This document shows, one piece after another, positions 1 to 6,641 of a DNA stretch of 42,139 nucleotides; within the stretch, counting starts at the first letter, position 1; each line of letters opens with the position of its first letter. This DNA is from Candidatus Scalindua sediminis (lineage in GTDB: Bacteria > Planctomycetota > Brocadiia > Brocadiales > Scalinduaceae), in contig VSDH01000017.1 of the NCBI GenBank assembly GCA_008636105.1, forward strand, positions 1 to 42,139, written 5' to 3'. The translations under genes and the position numbers were made by a program. The notes below the pieces were generated by a model, which ran no database searches, had not been told where the DNA came from, and was given only the letters and a program-made list of their open reading frames with translations.

Positions 1-11
1 TCACCTCCTTT
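1..11 (-). promoter_or_regulatory. Shine-Dalgarno site of a gene beyond the left edge
   Basis: Read on the minus strand the first bases give AAAGGAGGTGA, a near-perfect Shine-Dalgarno sequence. The start codon it would serve lies left of the window, so bases 12-217 are probably the promoter and leader of that unseen minus-strand gene and the 3' flank of the S41 protease gene. Nothing else was recognised in 12-217. The same AAAGGAGGTGA-type string also occurs in leaders inside the window without an adjacent gene, so the assignment is not certain. Confidence 0.4.
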
Positions 12-217
12 CCGGAGATGAGTATACCTGACATTTTCTATTTGTCTTATACTGACATTATCAATTTGCTATGACATCAATTTTATATTTGTCTTTCTTT
101 TATAAAAAGAAGTTCTATAGTTCAAATATGATGAGCGATTATCTATACGTAATATTATTATTAATAAGTCTTTACATAAATTTATTTTTTTAGCAGGATT
201 TGCTATTTTACATTCCT

Positions 218-1165
218 TTATTGTGCAAATGTTTTTTCAATGAACTCTACAGCAAAAGTTATTTGTTCCTCGTCACCATCAATAATATGATCAGGTTTTA
301 TGCCTGAATTTTGTAAGATAGTGCCATCGGCTGGATAACATTCTCCAATCGTTAGAACCAAGGTGTGATTGTGATCCAGCGGAAAGGTCTTTTGTATCGT
401 TCCTTTTCCATAACTATTTATGCCTACAAGCGTTGCCTTTTTATAATATTGTAATGTTGCTGCGAATATCTCAGCACAGCTTGCTGTATTACTATTGATC
501 AAAATCACCAAAGGATATTCATACTCTTCGTTTGTATTGGAAAAATATTTTGTCTGACCTTTACCACTAACAGTCACCAAAAGACGCCCTTCTGGTATAA
601 AATGTTGCATTATCTGGACGGCCTCTTCTAAGTTTCCACCAGGATTATCTCTTAGATCAATTATTAATCCACAAAGGTCTATTTCTTTAACATCCATCAT
701 TGCCTTTTTAAAGCCTTCCTTAGTCCTCCTTCCAAAATGCATAATCTTAATATACCCGATATTATCATTAATAATCTTTGTGTCGGATATCGTAACGTCT
801 CTATCAAAACCTCTTATGAAATCAAGAGAAGAAGGTTTTATTTTCTTAAGTGAACTATGTTGGTCAAGGGATGCCATGATCTCTTCAATGGATAATCCCA
901 CCATCTCACTAACATCTATATGTTTATAATAACTTTCTTTGATTTTATATAGAAGCTTTTCTACAAGGTGAGATTCTCCTGTTTCATCTGACGAGTAATT
1001 GAGGTCTTGTTCTTTCTTAATTTCAATAAGAATCTTCTTGTCATTAGAATATTGGGGAAGATTCAGATCGTGTGAATATGTTGGGTTTAAGAAAAGGAGA
1101 CTGAGGAAAGAAAATAGGAAAATGACAAAGTTTTTATTTAATTTACTGTATTGGAATTTCAACAT
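218..1165 (-). CDS. Secreted S41-family (C-terminal processing) serine peptidase without PDZ domain
   Basis: A tail-specific-protease-type serine peptidase of about 315 residues. Residues 12-31 form a hydrophobic signal peptide, so it should act in the periplasm. The S41 core starts near residue 136 (GYIKI) and contains the LIIDLRDNPGG strand. The catalytic serine is visible in NTASCAE (about S229) and the lysine in GKGTIQ (about K254); their spacing of 25 residues equals that of E. coli Tsp (S430/K455). The PDZ domain that normally sits between the N-terminal helices and the core is missing: only about 25 residues link DQHSSL to GYIKI. I chose ATG 1165, which has AGGA six bases upstream; the reading frame stays open upstream to 1228 but that part runs into a repeat. 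The substrate is unknown. Confidence 0.8.
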   Translation of the reverse strand: MLKFQYSKLNKNFVIFLFSFLSLLFLNPTYSHDLNLPQYSNDKKILIEIKKEQDLNYSSDETGESHLVEKLLYKIKESYYKHIDVSEMVGLSIEEIMASLDQHSSLKKIKPSSLDFIRGFDRDVTISDTKIINDNIGYIKIMHFGRRTKEGFKKAMMDVKEIDLCGLIIDLRDNPGGNLEEAVQIMQHFIPEGRLLVTVSGKGQTKYFSNTNEEYEYPLVILINSNTASCAEIFAATLQYYKKATLVGINSYGKGTIQKTFPLDHNHTLVLTIGECYPADGTILQNSGIKPDHIIDGDEEQITFAVEFIEKTFAQ

Positions 1166-1192
1166 ATTTTCCTGAACCTTGTTTTCAAAAGC

Positions 1193-1259
1193 AGGGTGGG
1201 CAATGCCCACCTTTCCTTTCGCGAACAATTATATATTTTTGGTGGGCATTGCCCACCCT
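1193..1259. repeat. REP/MITE-like inverted repeat of GGTGGGCATTGCCCACC arms
   Basis: Two perfect 19-base arms (1193-1211 and 1241-1259) face each other across 29 bases. Each arm is itself palindromic around GTGGGCA-TTGCCCAC, so either arm can fold alone or both can pair. It lies just upstream of the S41 protease gene and overlaps its spurious upstream reading-frame extension. Strings of this type occur as dispersed repeats in many bacteria. I see no transposase, so it is best called a non-autonomous or REP-type element. Confidence 0.7.
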
Positions 1260-1310
1260 ACTTGATTAATAAATTTGAGAAGCTACATTTTTTAGAAACG
1301 CTTTTTGCAC

Positions 1311-1362
1311 AAAAAACAAGGAGCAAGGAAAATTTGTTTTCTCCATATAATCCTTGCTCCTT
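1311..1362 (-). terminator. Rho-independent terminator of the YVTN gene
   Basis: A 12-base-pair stem is formed by 1318-1329 and 1351-1362 (AAGGAGCAAGGA pairing with TCCTTGCTCCTT) with a 21-base loop. On the minus strand the stem is followed by G and six Ts (1317-1311). It sits about 40 bases past the stop of the YVTN gene, in the right direction to end its transcript. Confidence 0.75.
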
Positions 1363-1404
1363 TTCAAAAAAAAAGAAATTAACAACCAGAAGTAAATATT
1401 CAGT

Positions 1405-2607
1405 TCAATGACAATAGTTTGCCCCACCAATTATGGTTACTGCCCATGGTGAAAGTCCTACATTAGGTATCTCCTTATAATTGTCTGTATCTGCATCTAA
1501 GACGTAAACGGAATTTCTGCGAGATGCTGCAATATATACCTTTTTCCCATCTGGTGTTGTGGATGCGGTTTCGAGATCCAGGTCTAGACCAAGTTTAATC
1601 CTCTTTAGTTCCTTCATCCTTTCCATGTCAATCACATACACTGCGTTTTCTGCCCGGCTTATGACGTAAGCCTTTTTGCCACCATTTACAAAATTGACCC
1701 CTGTCATATCTTCGCCGCCCGGGAAGGTAGCAATTACCTTATTAGTCTTTGTGTCTATTACGGAGACAGTCTGGTCGCCATTGTTTGGTACAACCATCTT
1801 TGTACCATCGGGGGATGCATATGCACGCCAGGGTTCATCTCCTACAGGGATTGTTGTGACCACACTATCATCTATGGTATCAATAACTGCAACCTGGTTT
1901 GAATCACCGTCAGCGGCATAGGCGTAACGACCATCAATTGTCAATGTAGGATTTGCAATTCCAACGATCTCAGACAACTTATTATCCATATCTACTCTGG
2001 CCATTACATACGCACTTCCTACCTCCAGTCTTTTTGCAAGTAGCTGTTTTTCAACGTCTATAACACCAACCTCGTGTGCGCCCATATTAGAGACATAAAC
2101 CTTAGAGCTGTTTGGCAGACATACAATACCATGTGGTTCAAAGAATCCGGAAATCCTACTTATCTCTTTTTTTTCTTCGATATCGACGACTGATACCGCT
2201 CCTATACCCATATTCCCAATATATGCATATTTACCGTCAGACGTAATATCAAAGTGTTCCGGCATTAACCCGAGCCTGACTTTGGAAACTTCTCTGGTTT
2301 TCAGATCTATAATAGCAACAAAATTGGAATTTGTACCTGTTGCAAGTAGATATTTCCCATCCAAAGTCGGAACTGCCATGTGTGGGTTTGACCAATCACC
2401 ACATGCAATGCGATCTATTATTTTATCCGTCTTCATGTCTATTATGGTGATATCACTGGAATCACGATTGGTAACGAACACGACGGACTTAGGATCAAAG
2501 CTTGCCTGTTTCTCATCAGCATGGCTAACCGAAGCAAAAATCCATGATGTTGCACTCATACAGAAAATAAAGATACCTATATTAAACAACCTCAATCTTT
2601 TTAACAT
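1405..2607 (-). CDS. Secreted YVTN-family beta-propeller protein
   Basis: A 400-residue exported beta-propeller. After a signal peptide (about residues 5-30, ending in SHADEKQAS) come repeated blades with the motifs VFVTNRDSSDITIID, VYVSNMGAHEVGVID and VYVIDMERM, spaced about 40-45 residues apart as in YVTN/NHL-type propellers. Such proteins are periplasmic or surface-bound; some accompany c-type cytochromes, but no CxxCH heme motif is present and I cannot name a substrate. ATG 2607 is chosen because GGAGG lies seven bases upstream; the frame is open to 2634, but that ATG has no ribosome site. It is transcribed alone, with its own terminator. Confidence 0.8.
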   Translation of the reverse strand: MLKRLRLFNIGIFIFCMSATSWIFASVSHADEKQASFDPKSVVFVTNRDSSDITIIDMKTDKIIDRIACGDWSNPHMAVPTLDGKYLLATGTNSNFVAIIDLKTREVSKVRLGLMPEHFDITSDGKYAYIGNMGIGAVSVVDIEEKKEISRISGFFEPHGIVCLPNSSKVYVSNMGAHEVGVIDVEKQLLAKRLEVGSAYVMARVDMDNKLSEIVGIANPTLTIDGRYAYAADGDSNQVAVIDTIDDSVVTTIPVGDEPWRAYASPDGTKMVVPNNGDQTVSVIDTKTNKVIATFPGGEDMTGVNFVNGGKKAYVISRAENAVYVIDMERMKELKRIKLGLDLDLETASTTPDGKKVYIAASRRNSVYVLDADTDNYKEIPNVGLSPWAVTIIGGANYCH

Positions 2608-2680
2608 CGCTTTTTCCTCCATTAAAGATTTCAAATTTTCCCGAAATGTACATCAGTACAAATTTATTTATCCCTGACAA

Positions 2681-2693
2681 TTCACCTCCTTTC
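2681..2693 (-). promoter_or_regulatory. Extra Shine-Dalgarno-like site in the YVTN leader
   Basis: The minus strand reads AAAGGAGGTGAA about 75 bases upstream of the YVTN start, which has its own GGAGG. A TTG codon lies right after it and opens a short frame of about 32 codons that runs out of frame over the YVTN start. It could be a leader peptide, a ribosome standby site or chance. Confidence 0.3.
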
Positions 2694-2773
2694 AAAATTA
2701 CGTTGAATTTAATTAGTTATACCTCCTAATAACCCGAATGACAGAATTCCATGCCCGCCTGCCCCAAAGGAAT

Positions 2774-2824
2774 CCCTCTCACCTTAATCCTCTCCCCAAT
2801 GGGGGAGAGGGACGGGTGAGGGGG
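2774..2824. repeat. Palindromic CCCTCTCACC/GGGTGAGGGG repeat abutting the porin stop
   Basis: Two pyrimidine- and purine-rich arms (CCCTCTCACC...CTCTCCCC and GGGGAGAGG...GGGTGAGGGG) around a loop of AAT form a long imperfect hairpin three bases past the porin stop codon. The type is a familiar dispersed repeat in bacterial genomes. In this place it could also stabilise the 3' end of the porin mRNA; there is no T tract, so it is not a canonical terminator. Confidence 0.6.
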
Positions 2825-2827
2825 AAT

Positions 2828-4360
2828 TCAAAATTCTAATTGTGTTCTAATGCCTATAACGCTAGCTGTATCATTTGAACCCCTTCCAGCAGGATCGAAC
2901 ACAACTTGAAAACTGGGTGTAATGGCAAATTGATCGTTGATCTGGAATTTATAATAAAGTTCTGCCGCACTCTCTTCATTTGCATCGACTGCGTCCAACA
3001 TACCAAATGCAAAGGCGACCTCATCATTAACCCTTGAAAAGAATGGAGACCTGAGCCGAAGACCGGCGCTCCATGCGCTTGCAATGGTTGCATCATCTAC
3101 CTCTGATTCATTAGCTCCATAACGTGCAAATGCCGTTAGCCGGGTGGTAAGATTCTGGTCTAAGCTAACGCCAAAACCATTGTTATTTTCCTTACCACCT
3201 TTTGTCCTTCCCCACAGGCGATAGATACCCTCCTGTTCAAAAAAGAAGTGAGATCTGTACCCAATCTCAGCTATACCATAAATATCGTCAGTGATATTGG
3301 TACCTGAATTATCAAGGCTTTGCAATCCTAACCCAAATGTCAACCCCTTTCGGGTATCAAAAAATGCCAGGAGTCCAGGACCATTGACAGGTACCTCCAA
3401 TGTAGGATTATTTACAAATGCACTGGTTATGAATTGGGTGGTTTCGTCGTTAGCAACCGTATTAGAATCGAAGTAGTTCGTCAAGTCTATCTTACCTCCC
3501 ACAAGCCTTAATCTTTCGTCCAAAAGAAATGACTGCAGCCATACCTCCCGAACACTTACCCTGTCAACCCCATCGTCATCCTGTAATGAACCTGAATCAT
3601 CATTGAGGCCTGAAAAACTACCGATGATCTCATCAGGTCCATTGCCACCTATCGATTCAAGATCCATGAAAAAGGTAGTATAAAGCAGTGGTTTAGCTAT
3701 AAACAGCAAGTCAAAAGAACCCTCGGCGAAACTCTTCTTTCCCCTTTTATCGCGACTCTTTCCCTGTCTATCACTACTTATTAATTGCTGAAAGATGCCT
3801 GTACCGCTGGCTCCAATGATTACGCGCCTCTCAAATTCCTCTTCTACTGCAGTTGCAATCCTTTCTGAAATACTTTCTCGTCTGGCGAATTTTTGTAGTT
3901 TGAATCGAGATCTTGCCTTTTGTTTCAAGCCGCAAATGGGACATTTCTTATCCTCACTCATTACAGAAAACACATGCCCATTTCGACATACATATTCCTG
4001 AACACGTCTTATTTCCTCTGTCATATCCATCAGGGCTGCCCTATCTTTTAGTTCGTATACTACATCTTCCAGTCTTTTAATCCTTTTATCAACTCTGCCT
4101 TCAGTCATAGCAACGCCCTTCTGGTCCTGGGAAGAGTTATCCTGTATTTGGGTAGATTTTGTTCCTGAAGAAAACCTCGTAACCTCTGATTCAATGCTGT
4201 CAACCTTATCTAGATATTTTTCTAACCTTCTAATGGTTTTCTCCATACTTTTTACACGTTTGTTTAATGTCAAAAACTCCTCATCGGTTACTACAGCAAA
4301 TACCGTATTGCAAAAAAGCATAATAAAAAATAAATGTAATAGATAATAAACAAACTTCAT
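2828..4360 (-). CDS. OprB-like outer-membrane porin with coiled coil and zinc-ribbon motif, under B12 riboswitch control
   Basis: A 510-residue outer-membrane protein. Residues 1-22 are a signal peptide. Residues 28-62 and 88-122 are charged heptad-like coiled-coil segments. A four-ligand motif follows: C125, H129, C140 and C143 (YVCRNGH ... KKCPICG), much like the heavy-metal-binding ribbon YxCPMHP...CPxCGM found on Cus/Czc adaptors. From about residue 190 to the C-terminal phenylalanine it alternates short beta strands. The segment GKIDLTNYFDSNTVAN with FVNNPTLEVP is typical of carbohydrate-selective/OprB-type porins. The start is ATG 4360, with AAGGAGG seven bases upstream; the longer frame to 4405 overlaps the riboswitch and is rejected. 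Its leader carries two cobalamin riboswitches, so repression by cobalamin is expected. The substrate is unknown; a corrinoid or cobalt route is an inference. Confidence 0.75.
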   Translation of the reverse strand: MKFVYYLLHLFFIMLFCNTVFAVVTDEEFLTLNKRVKSMEKTIRRLEKYLDKVDSIESEVTRFSSGTKSTQIQDNSSQDQKGVAMTEGRVDKRIKRLEDVVYELKDRAALMDMTEEIRRVQEYVCRNGHVFSVMSEDKKCPICGLKQKARSRFKLQKFARRESISERIATAVEEEFERRVIIGASGTGIFQQLISSDRQGKSRDKRGKKSFAEGSFDLLFIAKPLLYTTFFMDLESIGGNGPDEIIGSFSGLNDDSGSLQDDDGVDRVSVREVWLQSFLLDERLRLVGGKIDLTNYFDSNTVANDETTQFITSAFVNNPTLEVPVNGPGLLAFFDTRKGLTFGLGLQSLDNSGTNITDDIYGIAEIGYRSHFFFEQEGIYRLWGRTKGGKENNNGFGVSLDQNLTTRLTAFARYGANESEVDDATIASAWSAGLRLRSPFFSRVNDEVAFAFGMLDAVDANEESAAELYYKFQINDQFAITPSFQVVFDPAGRGSNDTASVIGIRTQLEF

Positions 4361-4400
4361 GCAAACCTCCTTTTCCCCTCGGAAAAAAGTTTTATAAACA

Positions 4401-4726
4401 TGCAAGATAGGTCTCCTGGCTCACGTTTTAACCTACTCTCTGCACCTTCCCATCCGCCTGAGGCGGACAGTGGCATTATCGGGTCCAGAAAAAACAACTT
4501 TGCATTCTCGCATCTCATTTTCAGGCTATCTTTGTCCGATCTTCAATCGCTGAATCCTCAGCGTAGCTTAGGCTACGCTTGCGGTTCAACTCATTCAGAT
4601 CGACCAAATCTAACCTAAACCTAAGCGCGATAATATGCTAAGTTCTTTTTTTTCTGAACCCTTGCAGATTTCGTTACGCTTACAGTTGCGGGGCAGCGTT
4701 CTTACGAACTTCCCTTACATCCTGCA
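4401..4726 (-). promoter_or_regulatory. Cobalamin riboswitch, proximal copy
   Basis: On the minus strand the region carries the B12-box sequence GCTGCCCCGCAACTGTAAG (about 4697-4679), an upstream GGGAAG, a central CCACTG arm, GGGAAGGTGC and the closing GCCAGGAGACC. Bases 4719-4726 (TGCAGGAT read on minus) pair with 4401-4408 (ATCTTGCA) to close P1. At 326 bases it is longer than usual (about 200); the extra length lies in a variable arm holding a hairpin (AGCGTAG/CTACGCT). It ends only 28 bases before the porin Shine-Dalgarno, with no terminator between, so control at translation initiation is likely. Confidence 0.9.
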
Positions 4727-4787
4727 CATAATTAATAAAATAATCATTGACTTAGTAAGCTATACTCACATTTTTGTTTTTCGATAG

Positions 4788-4798
4788 GCCACCTCCTT
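4788..4798 (-). promoter_or_regulatory. Orphan Shine-Dalgarno-like site in the porin leader
   Basis: The minus strand reads TAAGGAGGTGG right after the terminator and before the proximal riboswitch. The next ATG is followed at once by a stop, so no leader peptide of any length is evident. It may be the relic of a gene once placed between the two riboswitches. Confidence 0.3.
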
Positions 4799-4802
4799 AA
4801 AA

Positions 4803-4843
4803 TAAAAAAGCCCGTATCCTTTGATTGTAAAAAGATACGGGCT
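4803..4843 (-). terminator. Terminator between the two cobalamin riboswitches
   Basis: The stem AGCCCGTATC (4809-4818) pairs perfectly with GATACGGGCT (4834-4843). On the minus strand it is followed by a run of Ts (4809-4804). It lies about 90 bases past the distal riboswitch, so it is the likely expression platform that stops transcription when cobalamin is bound there. A small hairpin (GCATAC/GTATGC, near 4855-4876) lies between and could act in the switch. Confidence 0.8.
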
Positions 4844-4931
4844 GTTATTATATGTGCATACAGAATATTATGTATGCAAACAAGATAATTGATACCTTCA
4901 CCTTCTTTACCATCGAAGAACACGTGAAGAA

Positions 4932-5133
4932 GCTACAGGCAGGTCTTCTGACTATCGAATCATCCTACTCATTGCACCTTCCCATCCGCCTGAGGCGGAT
5001 AGTGGTTTATGGTCTCACAACTAAGTTGTGAGACGTGCAATTTTCGTCATCGATTACAGCGGCGGGTCCGTTCCCTCTTTTAGACGGGATTCTCTTTTCA
5101 AACTCCACTTTAAAAATGGAGTCAACCTGTAAC
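4932..5133 (-). promoter_or_regulatory. Cobalamin riboswitch, distal copy
   Basis: On the minus strand: GTTACAGG (5133-5126) pairs with CCTGTAGC (4939-4932) to form P1. Inside are AGAGGGAACGGACCCGCC, GCCGCTGTAATCGATGACG (the B12-box region), CCACTATCC, GGGAAGGTGC and the closing GTCAGAAGACC. Length (202 bases) and order of elements fit the cobalamin class. It shares with the proximal copy an arm reading CCGCCTCAGGCGG followed by ATGGGAAGGTGC, suggesting that one copy arose from the other or both took up the same short palindrome. Confidence 0.88.
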
Positions 5134-5182
5134 TGCATTAATAATTAATTAAAAAGTCAAAGAGCGTTTAATTAGTGGAGGA

Positions 5183-5211
5183 ATTTTACTTTTTAACCTT
5201 ATTCCTGTCAA
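5183..5211 (-). promoter_or_regulatory. Sigma-70-type promoter of the double-riboswitch porin transcript
   Basis: On the minus strand TTGACA (5211-5206) and TAAAAT (5188-5183) are separated by exactly 17 bases. Transcription would start near 5176, about 40 bases before the distal riboswitch, giving an 815-base leader to the porin ATG. It lies downstream of the P-II remnant and is independent of the czc operon. Confidence 0.6.
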
Positions 5212-5239
5212 CTAAATTTATATATCAGATGTTAATTAT

Positions 5240-5380
5240 TCAAATTGCCTCGTCTCCTGCTTTTCCTGTTCGGATGCTTATCACCTCTTCAATATTAGAA
5301 ATGATAATCTTACCGTCTCCTCTTCCCCTATAATTCTGACTGTCTTTTCCAATGCCTTAGACAAGACTGGTGGTCTACAA
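5240..5380 (-). pseudogene. Remnant of a P-II family gene (PII-NG type by context)
   Basis: Only the C-terminal part survives. One minus frame gives RGRGDGKIII...VISIRTGKAGDEAI and stop at 5240, matching the P-II signature GDGKIFV...RIRTGE.G..AI. The preceding piece, VLSKALEKTVRIIG, lies in another frame, so there is at least one frameshift, and the N-terminal two thirds are gone. It begins about 65 bases past czcB. P-II paralogues of the PII-NG group are known next to CzcA-type RND genes, which fits both the position and the idea that the whole cluster was imported together. Confidence 0.7.
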
Positions 5381-5444
5381 GTTAACGATTTGTCCAATTC
5401 TCTACCAATGAATATTTGATTTTTTCTTAAATGTTGAATTTAAA

Positions 5445-6641
5445 TTAATGTCCGTGCCCATCTTCTTCTCCGGAAACTTTCATCTTTGATAGTAATGAAT
5501 AGGCACCCTTCAGGACGATTTGGTTTGAATTTATATCAAAGGTATCCGGCAGGGCCACTTCAACATAAAGACCTTCTGTAATTCCTTTCTGAACTTCTAT
5601 CATTTCGAAACTGTTCACTTCCTGATTGTTTTCTATCCTTTTTTCTTTAAGAATATAAATATAGTGTTTACCTCCCGACCGAACTATGGCTTGTTCGGGT
5701 AAGGCATTCACCGTATTATCAGCTATTTCTATAAAGGCTTTTACAAACATACCGGGTAAATATTGTTCATCCTCTTTGTCTAAATGCCCATGGACTTTTA
5801 CTGTACGGTCGCGACCAATTGACCTGCCAATAAGATAAACAAATGCCCGTCTTTCTCTGTCGTCTTCATTAGGAAGTGTAAATCTTATTCGTTGTCCTTC
5901 TTTTATTTTATTTATATCCTTCTCAAATACCGTTAATTCAACGTGCAGGTGTTCGGTATTTACTATCTCGAACATGACGTCTGCCGGATTTACATATTTG
6001 CCAATGTTTATATTTACTTTGGAAACGTAACCGTCAATCGGAGAATGGATAGTAACAGTCCGGCTGATTTTCTCGCTTTCCTGTAGTTGCTCAGCATTAA
6101 TTTCAATTAATGCCAGTTTTTCTTCCAGTGCATTAACTCGTGCCTTCGCACTTTTGTAATCAGCCGTAGTCTGTTGGAAGATTTTAGCAGAACTCACATT
6201 TTTTTCCCGTAATCCCTTCTGCCGTTTATATGCCAGTTCCAAATAAACCAGTTTGCTTTTGCTGTCTAAATAATCCTGTTGTAATTGAATGTAATCAGGA
6301 TGTTCCATTACAACAACTGCATCCCCTTTCGTTACCCGGCTACCATGCAGCAAATTAGTACTTTTAACAAAACCACCCAGTATGGCACTTATGCTTACTA
6401 AACTCTGGGGCGGCGCCTCTAGCACGCCATTTACTTTAATTATGCTACTTAGGTTTTTTTGCTCTACCTTTCCCAGTTCAATACCGGCAACTTTATATTG
6501 TGCCGGGGTCAATTCGACCATACTTTCAGTCTCTTCATGATGAAGTTCTTTTGTTTCTAATGTCTCAGACTGATTATTACAACCCGTAAATAATAAAGCG
6601 CTTAATGCTATTATTGAAAATATTTTTATTATGATCTTCAT
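5445..6641 (-). CDS. czcB: RND efflux periplasmic adaptor (CzcB/CusB type), lipoprotein
   Basis: The membrane-fusion subunit that links the inner-membrane RND pump to the outer-membrane channel. It has 398 residues. A lipoprotein signal ends in LFTGC (Cys21), so it is anchored by lipid. A lipoyl/barrel-sandwich half follows (GGFVKSTNLLHGSRVTKGD, then HSPIDGYVSKVNINIGKYV), with an alpha-hairpin between (about residues 115-190) and a beta-barrel at PGMFVKAFIEI. The C-terminus is His-rich (GEEDGHGH), useful for metal binding. It overlaps czcA by four bases (ATGA). The wording of the hairpin (HPDYIQLQQDYLDSKSKL) is strongly like Bacteroidota adaptors, hinting at transfer. Confidence 0.9.
   Translation of the reverse strand: MKIIIKIFSIIALSALLFTGCNNQSETLETKELHHEETESMVELTPAQYKVAGIELGKVEQKNLSSIIKVNGVLEAPPQSLVSISAILGGFVKSTNLLHGSRVTKGDAVVVMEHPDYIQLQQDYLDSKSKLVYLELAYKRQKGLREKNVSSAKIFQQTTADYKSAKARVNALEEKLALIEINAEQLQESEKISRTVTIHSPIDGYVSKVNINIGKYVNPADVMFEIVNTEHLHVELTVFEKDINKIKEGQRIRFTLPNEDDRERRAFVYLIGRSIGRDRTVKVHGHLDKEDEQYLPGMFVKAFIEIADNTVNALPEQAIVRSGGKHYIYILKEKRIENNQEVNSFEMIEVQKGITEGLYVEVALPDTFDINSNQIVLKGAYSLLSKMKVSGEEDGHGH

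Noticed and set aside
1151..1411. 86-codon plus-strand frame between the S41 and YVTN genes
   Set aside because: It runs through a palindromic repeat and a terminator hairpin; not protein-like.
3925..3985. Heme c site in the porin (CRNGH)
   Set aside because: The motif is C-x3-H, not CxxCH, and pairs better with CPIC as a metal ribbon.
4400..4618. Open frame of 72 codons on the plus strand
   Set aside because: It is the complement of the proximal cobalamin riboswitch; no ribosome site and no protein-like composition.
4739..4800. Leader peptide after TAAGGAGGTGG in the porin leader
   Set aside because: The next ATG is followed directly by TGA and the nearby GTG frame ends after five codons.
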